From: a virus | IMG/VR virus record: IMGVR_UViG_3300002835_000526 | Coordinates: 1-36,370 of that record | Length of the DNA: 36,370 nt | Direction: 5' to 3' (one strand) | Part shown: one piece after another, positions 6,437 through 12,351 of the stretch | Numbering within the stretch: position 1 is the stretch's first letter | Layout of the letters: the number at the start of each line of letters is the position of its first letter | The notes under the pieces: model-generated | What the model was told of the DNA's origin: nothing | Seen by the model: only the letters and a program-made list of their open reading frames with translations | Database searches by the model: none | Position numbers and translations under genes: made by a program

Positions 6437-6507
6437 GACTGTATATATATTACGTGAATAATGATTCATGCAACTAACTCAACAAAAGGAGGATGCTAAA
6501 CAATTGC

Positions 6508-6602
6508 GGTGGGTTAGTGTAACTGGATAGCACCGACAGACTTATAATCTGTGTTCCCTAGATGAGGGACGAGCATGGGTTCGATTCCCATACCCACTTC
6601 CA
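6508..6602 (+). tRNA. Class II tRNA with anticodon TAT (AUA, Ile?), CCA encoded
   Basis: Acceptor GGTGGGT/ACCCACT (G1-U72 wobble), position 73 U, CCA at 6600-6602. Anticodon stem ACAGA/TCTGT, loop CTTATAA, so anticodon TAT. T arm ATGGG-TTCGATT-CCCAT. Between anticodon and T arms is a 22-nt region with a 5-bp stem (TCCCT/AGGGA), i.e. a long variable arm typical of Leu, Ser or Tyr, not Ile. The charging identity is therefore uncertain. Confidence 0.75.
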
Positions 6603-6617
6603 TTTTTTAAAATTTTA

Positions 6618-6645
6618 TTGCATATTTTCTTTTAGAGATTAATAT
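6618..6645 (+). promoter_or_regulatory. Possible sigma70 promoter of tRNA-Asn
   Basis: TTGCAT (6618-6623), 16-nt spacer, TAATAT (6640-6645). TATAAT at 6643-6648 is the alternative -10. Transcription would begin at or just before tRNA nucleotide 1 (6655). Confidence 0.4.
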
Positions 6646-6654
6646 AATTACCGA

Positions 6655-6909
6655 TCCGGGGTAGCTCAGCGGTAGAGCGGTCGGCTGTATTAAGTTGCAG
6701 CTTTCAGCAGTAATGTTGATTGAAAAATGTCGCTAAGTCGGTGAAAGCTGAAATGCTAACGCCGAGCTAGCAGGTCGAAAGACCGGGCAAGTGTAGAGAC
6801 TTTACACGACACATCCTAACAGGATGAAGACAAAGTCCATTCCTTAAGGAATTAAAACTTAAGGGTAGATGTAACCGATTGGTCGCAGGTTCAAATCCTG
6901 CCCCCGGAG
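6655..6909 (+). tRNA. tRNA-Asn (anticodon GTT) interrupted by a group I intron
   Basis: Exons 6655-6688 and 6872-6909 join to a standard tRNA: acceptor TCCGGGG/CCCCGGA, D arm GCTC...GAGC, anticodon stem GTCGG/CCGAT around CTGTTAA (anticodon GTT), T arm GCAGG-TTCAAAT-CCTGC, discriminator G as in other Asn tRNAs. CCA is not encoded. The intron splits the anticodon after U35. If the exon boundary were read differently a Tyr-like GTA could be written, but the group I rules (5' exon ends U, intron ends G) and the short variable loop favour Asn. Confidence 0.88.
6689..6871 (+). ncRNA. Group I intron, about 183 nt, in tRNA-Asn anticodon loop
   Basis: P1: 5' exon end GCTGT pairs with internal guide GCAGC (6696-6700), leaving the conserved U-G at the 5' splice site. 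A GGTC-GAAA-GACC hairpin fits P5/P6. GACTT and AAGTC in GAAGACAAAGTCC (an S-box-like element) fit P7. CATCCT-AAC-AGGATG fits P8. ATTCC-TTAA-GGAAT fits P9. The intron ends in G (6871). No internal ORF. It is very compact. The IGS also overlaps CAGCTTTC, which can pair with GAAAGCTG further on. Confidence 0.8.
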
Positions 6910-6934
6910 CTCTTTAGGACTCGAACCTAGAGAC

Positions 6935-6963
6935 TAAATAATTATAGGTTCAAATCTTATGAA
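6935..6963 (+). promoter_or_regulatory. Late promoter plus T-arm-like hairpin sequestering an endonuclease start
   Basis: TAAATA (6935-6940) is followed by ATAGG-TTCAAAT-CTTAT (6944-6960), a perfect 5-bp stem/7-nt loop identical in form to a tRNA T arm; the ATG at 6959 lies in the 3' strand. Transcripts from upstream would hide the start codon, while late transcripts starting near 6946 would lack most of the 5' strand. Confidence 0.5.
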
Positions 6964-7723
6964 ATGTATAACTTGTAAAGAAGAAATAGTTGATGATTGG
7001 CGTAAGGATAGGGTTGTTCGTAAAACAAAACCTTTATTATATTGTTCGCGCAATTGCGCTAATAACAGGGGAGTGCGCTCAGAAGCAACAAAATTAAAAA
7101 TCTCTCGGTCCCTCAAAGGTAGAAAGCGAAATATTCCAGGATCACCGGGATATAGGCCAAGGACGTACATCGATTGTGTTTGTGTAACGTGTGGTGATAC
7201 TTTTATAGCACAAGCTGGTTACGAAAAAAAGACATGTAGTAAGGTATGTGCGAGCTATTTACGTTCTATTAATAGGCAAAATTATCTCAAAGAGCACGGT
7301 AATTTCTCTACATTAAGAGAAACATTTAATTATAAAGATGTGGTAATAGATGTTGATTCAAATTTAGAAAAAGCTGGTATTGTATATCTCATTGATGAAT
7401 TAGGTGCGAATCGTATTGAGCGATTTATAAGTATTTTAAATTATTGGGAAGACGGGTCACATCGAACATTTAATCCTGATTTTATTTGTAGGATAGATAG
7501 TAAAACGTGCATTGTCGAGGTAAAGCAAAAGTGGAATATACAATCAGAGCACCCTTATAATAGAACTATACCTTATAAGCAACTGGCGTTAGAAAAATAC
7601 TGCGACGATAAAGGGTATAAGATGCTTTGGTTAGATTTTAATACGGCGCCGGTGCTTAAAACCATCTATAAAAGAATATTAAATGAGAGACAGTCTCAAG
7701 CCTCAATAGGTACTTTAACATGA
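6959..7723 (+). CDS. Freestanding homing endonuclease with zinc fingers and PD-(D/E)XK-type nuclease
   Basis: 254 aa. The N-terminus has ITCKEE and YCSRNCAN (a small zinc finger), then a NUMOD3-like stretch (EATKLKISRSLKGRKR), a second CxxC pair (CVTCGDTF) with KTCSKVCA, and a C-terminal nuclease region with NPDFICRIDSKTCIVEVKQKW, matching the D...ExK core of Vsr/EDxHD-type homing enzymes. It follows a tRNA-Asn gene carrying an ORF-less group I intron, so it may cut at or near that tRNA in intron-less relatives (collaborative homing). Regulation by a hairpin over the start codon is likely. Ends 2 nt before the next small ORF. Confidence 0.82.
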   Translation: MKCITCKEEIVDDWRKDRVVRKTKPLLYCSRNCANNRGVRSEATKLKISRSLKGRKRNIPGSPGYRPRTYIDCVCVTCGDTFIAQAGYEKKTCSKVCASYLRSINRQNYLKEHGNFSTLRETFNYKDVVIDVDSNLEKAGIVYLIDELGANRIERFISILNYWEDGSHRTFNPDFICRIDSKTCIVEVKQKWNIQSEHPYNRTIPYKQLALEKYCDDKGYKMLWLDFNTAPVLKTIYKRILNERQSQASIGTLT

Positions 7724-7724
7724 T

Positions 7725-7847
7725 ATGAACAAAAATCAATTATACCGAGCTTGGTTAAATTTTTGGAACCACGACCGTATAATCATGATTACAATATGTG
7801 TATGTTTTATAATTTTTATACTTGAATGCCTGTGGCTAAGCTATTAA
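7725..7847 (+). CDS. Small membrane protein, 40 aa
   Basis: Starts at the ATG 2 nt after the endonuclease stop. A polar N-terminus (MNKNQLYRAWLNFWNHDR) is followed by one transmembrane segment (IIMITICVCFIIFILECLWL). Not recognised; it could be a minor inner-membrane protein. Confidence 0.5.
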   Translation: MNKNQLYRAWLNFWNHDRIIMITICVCFIIFILECLWLSY

Positions 7848-7862
7848 TATATTCAAGAATTT

Positions 7863-8021
7863 ATGACACAAACAAACACAACAAAAGAAGCACGCGTTTT
7901 TCAACTCTGTACAGAGCTCGAGGACATGAAGCTCCGTAAAAAGGCAGCTGCAAAGGGATTTAACGAAGAAATCAAGAGGATTAACGAAGAGATTAAAGAG
8001 CTAATTGATCCAGAAGATTAA
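7863..8021 (+). CDS. Short coiled-coil protein, 52 aa
   Basis: ATG 7863 to TAA 8021. The C-terminal half (NEEIKRINEEIKELIDPED) has heptad-like spacing. No family recognised; position in a run of small same-strand genes supports it. Confidence 0.6.
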   Translation: MTQTNTTKEARVFQLCTELEDMKLRKKAAAKGFNEEIKRINEEIKELIDPED

Positions 8022-8029
8022 TATCTAAT

Positions 8030-8356
8030 ATGGCCAAGCAATATATTCTTAAAGACGTTGCTGTAAAAGCTAAGGACCTGGAACGGTCTTTTAAAAAAGC
8101 GCATAAGATTATAGAGCGAGCTCAAAAGAAAGTATCAAGAACAGGTAAAGATAAATCCTTGCTCAAAGCAGCATGTGAGCTTGGATTTATCTGTAACCAT
8201 TCACCCATTACAAAAGACGGTAAAAGATATGTTAACCCCATGACATTGGGCGATAAACTCTATCTTGAAGAAATAGGGACATATAAGTGTGTAGAATTTA
8301 AAAATAATGAGTTTTTAGATTGCACAAATAAGCCTGTACAATTAAAATACTATTAA
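8030..8356 (+). CDS. Hypothetical protein, 108 aa
   Basis: Basic N-terminal helical half (VAVKAKDLERSFKKAHKIIE) and a mixed C-terminal half with single Cys residues (FICNHSP, YKCVEF, LDCTNK). The paired cysteines might bind metal, but the spacing matches no motif I know. Confidence 0.7.
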   Translation: MAKQYILKDVAVKAKDLERSFKKAHKIIERAQKKVSRTGKDKSLLKAACELGFICNHSPITKDGKRYVNPMTLGDKLYLEEIGTYKCVEFKNNEFLDCTNKPVQLKYY

Positions 8357-8360
8357 TAAT

Positions 8361-8528
8361 ATGAAATTCAAAAGAGGAGATAGGGTAGAGTATGATGGTT
8401 GGGATTATATTGTATTGGATACAATTAATGATTCTGATCGACCGGATGATCCGCTTATTCAGCTCATACCTATTCAGCCTTCGAAGATGTATCGATCGGC
8501 CTCTGAGCTTACTTTGATAGAGAAATAA
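8361..8528 (+). CDS. Small KOW/SH3-like protein, 55 aa
   Basis: MKFKRGDRVEYDGWDYIV is typical of small beta-barrel (KOW or SH3-like) phage proteins. It ends at TAA 8526-8528, just before an early-type promoter. Function unknown. Confidence 0.6.
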   Translation: MKFKRGDRVEYDGWDYIVLDTINDSDRPDDPLIQLIPIQPSKMYRSASELTLIEK

Positions 8529-8531
8529 AGC

Positions 8532-8560
8532 TTGTCATTCCTTCTTCTGGAATCTATTAT
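8532..8560 (+). promoter_or_regulatory. Sigma70-type promoter, leaderless geometry
   Basis: TTGTCA, 17-nt spacer, TATTAT (8555-8560), then 6 nt to ATG 8567. The transcript of the HD hydrolase gene should begin at its start codon. Confidence 0.65.
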
Positions 8561-8566
8561 GGTAAT

Positions 8567-8986
8567 ATGAAAGACGGATTAGATCTTATAGCAACGGCCA
8601 GGAACTTTGCCCAGATAGCCCATATGGGTCAGTTCCGTAGAGATGGTACTACTCCATACTTTAAGCATGTTGATGGTGTCGCCAGGCTAGTTAAGCCGCA
8701 GAAGCCTGAGTACATTGCTACCGCCTACCTTCATGATGTCATTGAAGATACGAATTATAACTCCATGGATCTTCAGAAGATTGGAATGCCTAAGATGGTA
8801 GTTGACGCAGTCTTGATTCTAACAAAGTTTGATCATCTTTCATATGAAGAGTATCTAAAGAAGGTAAAGGAGAATGCTATAGCCAGGGCAGTAAAGATTG
8901 CCGATATGACCTATAACCTGAATGATACACCATCTCAGAAACAGATTGAGAAGTATAAGAAGGGTTTGGAGTACCTAAATGATTAA
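8567..8986 (+). CDS. HD-domain phosphohydrolase, SpoT/MESH1-like (possible ppGpp hydrolase)
   Basis: 139 aa covering almost only the HD domain. AHMGQFRRDGTTPY and H34, then LHDVIEDT (H56-D57, E60-D61) and KIADMTYNL (D113) match the Mn-dependent hydrolase half of RelA/SpoT and the stand-alone small alarmone hydrolases. Removing (p)ppGpp would keep host transcription and translation going during infection. It may act on another nucleotide instead. Its C-terminus overlaps the next start by 8 nt, so it heads a small operon (8567-9920). Early-type promoter, no Shine-Dalgarno. Confidence 0.82.
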   Translation: MKDGLDLIATARNFAQIAHMGQFRRDGTTPYFKHVDGVARLVKPQKPEYIATAYLHDVIEDTNYNSMDLQKIGMPKMVVDAVLILTKFDHLSYEEYLKKVKENAIARAVKIADMTYNLNDTPSQKQIEKYKKGLEYLND

Positions 8987-9278
8987 AGAACTTCTATATT
9001 ATCTATCCCATGGTCATTGGAGGAAGGCTAAGATCTACTTCCAGGCCCATGTCATCTATAATAAGATGAAACTCATTAGATGGGCTAATAGAATGTGGCT
9101 TAAAGTTTGGCCTATCTTCTTTATTGTTCCAATTATTATAATGCTTATTGGAGCCTTCCTTCAGATGAAACATGATTATAGTTTAATTCATAACTATATT
9201 AATCTTGACGCCTTTAATGAAGGCATCTATATTAATTGGAGAACTGACGGATCACCAGGACAAGAACCACCAAAATAA
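8979..9278 (+). CDS. Single-pass membrane protein, 99 aa
   Basis: Starts inside the end of the HD hydrolase gene (8-nt overlap). A basic N-terminal 40 residues are followed by one transmembrane segment (VWPIFFIVPIIIMLIGAFL), then a polar C-terminus. No family recognised. Confidence 0.65.
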   Translation: MIKELLYYLSHGHWRKAKIYFQAHVIYNKMKLIRWANRMWLKVWPIFFIVPIIIMLIGAFLQMKHDYSLIHNYINLDAFNEGIYINWRTDGSPGQEPPK

Positions 9279-9283
9279 AACAT

Positions 9284-9493
9284 ATGAGTACATTCACAAT
9301 TACAGATGCTTATAGGGCTGATGTAACTACCTATAAGGTTGAGCTTAAAGGAGCTTATGAAGGCAGGTATAAGGTTAATAGGATTCGATCGGCAGCTGGA
9401 GACCAATACTTTGTCTTCTCCGATTACCATCTTGGACCTCATATTCATAACCCAGACATTATTGAACTAGTTAAGGAGACAATCAATGCTTAA
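9284..9493 (+). CDS. Hypothetical protein, 69 aa
   Basis: Probably a small beta-rich domain (TFTITDAYRADVTTYKVEL, then YKVNRIRSAAGDQYFVFSD). Its end overlaps the next gene by 8 nt, indicating coupling. No function assigned. Confidence 0.65.
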   Translation: MSTFTITDAYRADVTTYKVELKGAYEGRYKVNRIRSAAGDQYFVFSDYHLGPHIHNPDIIELVKETINA

Positions 9494-9740
9494 GCGTAAT
9501 GGATGGGACAACCAAGAGGTCATCGATATCCTAGAAGGATTGATGATTCCTATTAAGATGGATGATGCTAAGAAGTGGTCAAAAGAAGAATATGATAGTG
9601 TTGTAAGCTGGAATCAACCTCTTCTTTCGGCTATATCTCAATTCTCAGAATTCAAAGCTGATCCAAATGATTGGGTTGCTAAGGCTTTGGATACTGAAAC
9701 CAATCAGATCTTTGTTATTAGCCCTCCTCTTCCACAATAG
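9486..9740 (+). CDS. Hypothetical protein, 84 aa
   Basis: Acidic small protein (ILEGLMIPIKMDDAKKWSKE...). Overlaps its upstream neighbour by 8 nt. Not recognised. Confidence 0.65.
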   Translation: MLKRNGWDNQEVIDILEGLMIPIKMDDAKKWSKEEYDSVVSWNQPLLSAISQFSEFKADPNDWVAKALDTETNQIFVISPPLPQ

Positions 9741-9743
9741 CTT

Positions 9744-9920
9744 ATGACAACTCCTATTCAAGCTGAGTACGAATATATTCTAAAAGAGAAGAATCTTCAT
9801 ATTAAAGTACTTGAAGATCAGATCAAGTACAAAGATAAGCAGTTGGTAGAACTTGCTGAAGCTTATGGACACGCTCTTATTGAACGAGATGACTATAAGA
9901 AGGCTTTGGAAGCTCTATAA
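9744..9920 (+). CDS. Short coiled-coil protein, 58 aa
   Basis: ATG 9744 to TAA 9918-9920. Almost entirely helical (EYEYILKEKNLHIKVLEDQI). Last gene of the operon before the tRNA-Leu promoter. Confidence 0.6.
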   Translation: MTTPIQAEYEYILKEKNLHIKVLEDQIKYKDKQLVELAEAYGHALIERDDYKKALEAL

Positions 9921-9925
9921 AATGC

Positions 9926-9954
9926 TTGCGTTCCAGTATAATAAGATATATTAT
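9926..9954 (+). promoter_or_regulatory. Sigma70-type promoter of tRNA-Leu
   Basis: TTGCGT, 17-nt spacer, TATTAT (9949-9954). Transcription should start near 9961, about 34 nt before tRNA-Leu. A GGAGGT-ATG mini-frame of four codons (ATG 9974) lies in the leader. Confidence 0.6.
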
Positions 9955-9994
9955 ATAGATCTAATTTGGAGGTATGAATAACTTTTAAAAATAT

Positions 9995-10082
9995 GGTGCG
10001 GTGGCGAAATTGGTGAAACGCAAGGGACTTAAAATCCCTTACATTAGAAACATTGTGGGTTCGAATCCCACCCGCACTACCA
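9995..10082 (+). tRNA. tRNA-Leu (anticodon TAA), CCA encoded
   Basis: Acceptor GGTGCGG/CCGCACT with G1-U72, discriminator A, CCA at 10080-10082. Anticodon stem AGGGA/TCCCT, loop CTTAAAA, anticodon TAA. A long variable region and T arm GTGGG-TTCGAAT-CCCAC confirm class II Leu. Confidence 0.92.
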
Positions 10083-10094
10083 TATTAACATTCT

Positions 10095-10250
10095 ATGACA
10101 ACAAAAAACAAAATAATTAAGGTGTGGGGTGCTACAACCTCAAAGAACAGCTTTGCAGCTAAAGAACAAAAAGCTACCGCAGCTCGTCAGCGTATGTTCG
10201 GACAGAAGAGCCGTGCCCAGCGTAGTGATGCCGGTAGGAAGCGGAAATAA
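10095..10250 (+). CDS. Small basic protein, 51 aa
   Basis: ATG 10095 to TAA 10248-10250. Rich in Lys, Arg and Gln (KEQKATAARQRMFGQKSRAQ), ending GRKRK; likely binds nucleic acid. No family recognised. Confidence 0.6.
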   Translation: MTTKNKIIKVWGATTSKNSFAAKEQKATAARQRMFGQKSRAQRSDAGRKRK

Positions 10251-10254
10251 AAAT

Positions 10255-10593
10255 ATGAAAAAAAGAACACCAACAACCTGGAAGAAGTTCTACAATCGAT
10301 CTGAGCTTCATAATAAATTTGAGATCGATAATATTATTGAAAAGACATTCAAGGTTCTTTTCCCTAATGAAGACTATCTACCGCCTGCTTATTATAACGA
10401 TACTGAGTATGGTCTCGGTCATAGCTACAAGTACTTTGGACAAAAGCTACGTTTTAATAAAATCTGGCCTATTGTAAATTACAAGCTTAAGGCTCTCGAT
10501 CCTAATAGCACGTGGGGCAATGCAACTAAATTTAATAACGAAAAGGGCTGTAAGGCATGGACAGCTGGTATTCGTTCCTGGACTAAGAAGTAA
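10255..10593 (+). CDS. Hypothetical protein, 112 aa
   Basis: ATG 10255, 4 nt after the previous stop, is preferred to the in-frame start far upstream, which overlaps that gene. Basic N-terminus (MKKRTPTTWKKFYNR) and a Tyr/Trp-rich centre (YYNDTEYGLGHSYKYFGQK). Not recognised. Confidence 0.65.
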   Translation: MKKRTPTTWKKFYNRSELHNKFEIDNIIEKTFKVLFPNEDYLPPAYYNDTEYGLGHSYKYFGQKLRFNKIWPIVNYKLKALDPNSTWGNATKFNNEKGCKAWTAGIRSWTKK

Positions 10594-10597
10594 CCTT

Positions 10598-10861
10598 ATG
10601 ATTCACGATAAAGAACATCTTAAGAAGCTTCTTCACGAAAATACACTTACTGTCTGTTTCACTAAGAAGGACGGTACAGTGCGTACCATGCTCTGTACAC
10701 TTAATCCGTCACTTCTTCCTGTTATTGAAAAGAAGGAAGATGATGAGGTTAAGAAGGAAAAGAAGCAGAACGATGAAAGTATCGCAGTCTGGGACCTGGA
10801 AAAGGCTGCTTGGCGATCGTTTAGACATGATTCTATAGTTTCTTATTCTACAACTCTATAA
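10598..10861 (+). CDS. SH3-like/DUF2693-type phage protein, 87 aa
   Basis: ATG 10598, 4 nt after the previous stop. VCFTKKDGTVRTMLCTLNP and AVWDLEKAAWRSFRHDSI match the small beta-barrel family often named DUF2693 or SH3 beta-barrel fold protein in T4-like phages. A charged loop (KKEDDEVKKEKKQ) sits between the two halves. Function in phages is not established. Confidence 0.7.
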   Translation: MIHDKEHLKKLLHENTLTVCFTKKDGTVRTMLCTLNPSLLPVIEKKEDDEVKKEKKQNDESIAVWDLEKAAWRSFRHDSIVSYSTTL

Positions 10862-11068
10862 GTGAAGCAACACAACGATTACACCGTCTACATTCAATTT
10901 CTTGGCAAGCCATATAAGTGCGACGTTGTAGGTACGAACGTTACGATTGAAGGCTGGGGACCTATAGATGAACAGCATTATGCCTCATTGAGGAACTATC
11001 TCGAAGACGAAGGTTTTATTCAAGAAATTGATAAAAGAAAAGGAATTTTTGACTTGTTTAAATCGTAG
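10862..11068 (+). CDS. Hypothetical protein, 68 aa; paralogue of the 22935 gene
   Basis: GTG start directly after the previous TAA (TAAGTG). The pattern (V-x-I-x-F-x-G, a beta hairpin, then LRNYLEDEGFIQE) parallels the 22935 protein (ITFQGIQY... LTQYLVEEGFVEY), so the two are probably diverged copies. Function unknown. Confidence 0.65.
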   Translation: MKQHNDYTVYIQFLGKPYKCDVVGTNVTIEGWGPIDEQHYASLRNYLEDEGFIQEIDKRKGIFDLFKS

Positions 11069-11091
11069 GGGGTTATATAATAGGTTTTTAT

Positions 11092-11168
11092 GCAACCGTA
11101 ACTTAACTGGATAAAGTACCGAGCTTCTACCTCGGCTTATGGGGGTTCAAGTCCCTCCGGTTGTACCA
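11092..11168 (+). tRNA. tRNA-Arg (anticodon TCT), CCA encoded
   Basis: Acceptor GCAACCG/CGGTTGT with G1-U72, discriminator A, CCA at 11166-11168. Anticodon stem CCGAG/CTCGG, loop CTTCTAC, anticodon TCT (AGA/AGG). T arm GGGGG-TTCAAGT-CCCTC. Confidence 0.92.
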
Positions 11169-11175
11169 TTTTTAA

Positions 11176-11248
11176 GCCTGTATAGCCCAGCGGAAGAGGC
11201 AATGGTCTTAGAAGCCATCAAGGGTAGGTTCGAATCCTACTACAGGCA
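11176..11248 (+). tRNA. tRNA with anticodon TAG (CUA, Leu) but a class I fold
   Basis: Perfect acceptor GCCTGTA/TACAGGC, discriminator A, no CCA. Anticodon stem ATGGT/GCCAT, loop CTTAGAA, anticodon TAG. The variable loop is only 5 nt (CAAGG), whereas bacterial tRNA-Leu has a long arm, so charging as Leu is uncertain. T arm GTAGG-TTCGAAT-CCTAC. Confidence 0.8.
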
Positions 11249-11269
11249 AAAGTTCGAATTATTACAATC

Positions 11270-11298
11270 TTGATTTTCTATCTTTCTGTCTATATACT
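11270..11298 (+). promoter_or_regulatory. Sigma70-type promoter of tRNA-Val/tRNA-Ala
   Basis: TTGATT, 17-nt spacer, TATACT (11293-11298), about 12 nt before tRNA-Val nucleotide 1. Confidence 0.6.
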
Positions 11299-11310
11299 AA
11301 AGACAAATAA

Positions 11311-11384
11311 GGGAGATTAGTTTAAAAGTAAAACACCTGATTTACACTCAGGATTCGGCGGAGCGTTACCGTCATCTCCTACCA
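11311..11384 (+). tRNA. tRNA-Val (anticodon TAC), CCA encoded, odd T loop
   Basis: Acceptor GGGAGAT/ATCTCCT with G1-U72, discriminator A, CCA at 11382-11384. Anticodon stem CCTGA/TCAGG, loop TTTACAC, anticodon TAC. The T arm GGCGG-AGCGTTA-CCGTC has an atypical loop without TTCRANY. Confidence 0.82.
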
Positions 11385-11391
11385 TTTTAAT

Positions 11392-11467
11392 GGGGCATTA
11401 GCTCAGTTGATAGAGCGGTAGCTTTGCAAGCTTCAGGTCGTCGGTTTGATCCCGACATGCTCCACCA
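11392..11467 (+). tRNA. tRNA-Ala (anticodon TGC), CCA encoded
   Basis: Acceptor GGGGCAT/ATGCTCC carries the G3-U70 pair that defines alanine identity; discriminator A, CCA at 11465-11467. Anticodon loop TTTGCAA, anticodon TGC. The anticodon stem has one T-T mismatch (28-42). Confidence 0.92.
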
Positions 11468-11505
11468 TTTTTTAAGCTTGCATTTTAATTTCTTAAAATT
11501 ATCAT

Positions 11506-11715
11506 ATGGATATGATTAGTAAAATTATTAGCTTACTCACCGTATGTATAATTGCTCTCGCACTTATAATTTTTATTCCACTCTGTGTTATCTGGTCTTT
11601 AAATACACTGTTCAATCTACATATTGCTTACAGCCTTACTAACTGGGGAGCTATGTCGTTTTTGTATTTCACGTGGAGAGGTGCAACGCATTGGCAAAAT
11701 AAAAAGAATAATTAA
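11506..11715 (+). CDS. Small membrane protein, 69 aa
   Basis: A strong transmembrane helix at about residues 7-33 (LLTVCIIALALIIFIPLCVI) and a second weaker hydrophobic stretch near residue 50. No holin-type features beyond this; no family recognised. Confidence 0.6.
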   Translation: MDMISKIISLLTVCIIALALIIFIPLCVIWSLNTLFNLHIAYSLTNWGAMSFLYFTWRGATHWQNKKNN

Positions 11716-11716
11716 A

Positions 11717-11950
11717 ATGTCGATGAGATTTGTCGTTGAGAGGTGGACAGGGCGTGCGTGGGATTCTTTTCCTGGTTTGTCCTTTAAAACAATGTCGGAA
11801 GTCTCTAAGCATTTAAAAACGTATTCATGGCACTATACAGCAGAGAACCCATACCGTGTCGTAAATTCCAAGCCTAAGAAAAAACCTAGTAAATACACAA
11901 ACCCATTTCATCGCTGGAATTCAGATGAAGGTATGGTGGTTAAGATTTAA
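11717..11950 (+). CDS. Small basic hypothetical protein, 77 aa
   Basis: ATG 11717 is preferred over the longer in-frame start, which overlaps the membrane protein gene. Trp-rich first half (VERWTGRAWDSFPGL) and Lys/Pro-rich centre (SKPKKKPSKY). Not recognised. Confidence 0.6.
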   Translation: MSMRFVVERWTGRAWDSFPGLSFKTMSEVSKHLKTYSWHYTAENPYRVVNSKPKKKPSKYTNPFHRWNSDEGMVVKI

Positions 11951-11969
11951 TGTACCTACTCGATATTAA

Positions 11970-11975
11970 TAAATA
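11970..11975 (+). promoter_or_regulatory. Late promoter (TAAATA), 5 nt before GTG 11981
   Basis: TTAATAAATAATATC-GTG; the standard late spacing supports GTG 11981 as the true start. Confidence 0.55.
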
Positions 11976-11980
11976 ATATC

Positions 11981-12328
11981 GTGGAATTCATAACATTATC
12001 ACCTCTCACTACCGCTTATCTTAATGTACAAGGTTATCAGTATAATTATACATTAAATGTTTTTTTAAGCTCTGGAACTGTTAGATTTCCAAGTCTAACA
12101 GCGGTAAATACATTTACCACAAACAGAGTGGTATCAAGCTTTTGTCCACCATTTTCTGGTTATAATCTACCACAAAAATACTTTGCAGCAATCGATAACA
12201 ACAATTTACGCGTAACTATACCAGGATTCGCTCTTTCAGGTACCGGTATAGTTGATGTAGTGTTTTACAATAAAGCAGGATATACAAAATTATCCAATAG
12301 AAATCAATTGATTTCTGTAGTATTATAA
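11981..12328 (+). CDS. Beta-rich late protein, probably structural, 115 aa
   Basis: GTG start fixed by the late promoter. The sequence is Ser/Thr/Asn-rich with alternating strands and ends GTGIVDVVFYNKAGYTKLS, reminiscent of Ig-like/IPT domains in phage structural proteins. It lies just upstream of the fibre region, so a tail or fibre-associated role is plausible. Confidence 0.6.
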   Translation: MEFITLSPLTTAYLNVQGYQYNYTLNVFLSSGTVRFPSLTAVNTFTTNRVVSSFCPPFSGYNLPQKYFAAIDNNNLRVTIPGFALSGTGIVDVVFYNKAGYTKLSNRNQLISVVL

Positions 12329-12337
12329 TTTTTAAAC

Positions 12338-12346
12338 AATAAATAC
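12338..12346 (+). promoter_or_regulatory. Late promoter (AATAAATAC), 6 nt before ATG 12352
   Basis: AATAAATACTCAAT-ATG. The core and following ACTCA are the same as at the fibre promoter (12673) and the minus-strand fibre (29620-29627). Confidence 0.65.
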
Positions 12347-12351
12347 TCAAT

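Noticed and set aside
6655-6909. Reading the split tRNA as tRNA-Tyr (GTA)
   Set aside because: Tyr tRNAs have a long variable arm in bacteria; group I splice rules (exon ends U, intron ends G) and the P1 pairing give GTT (Asn).
9974-9988. MNNF mini-ORF with strong Shine-Dalgarno before tRNA-Leu
   Set aside because: Four codons only, in a tRNA leader; not supportable as a gene.
10129-10254. Upstream extension of the 10255 gene
   Set aside because: It overlaps the small basic gene 10095-10250 in another frame; ATG 10255 is just after that stop.
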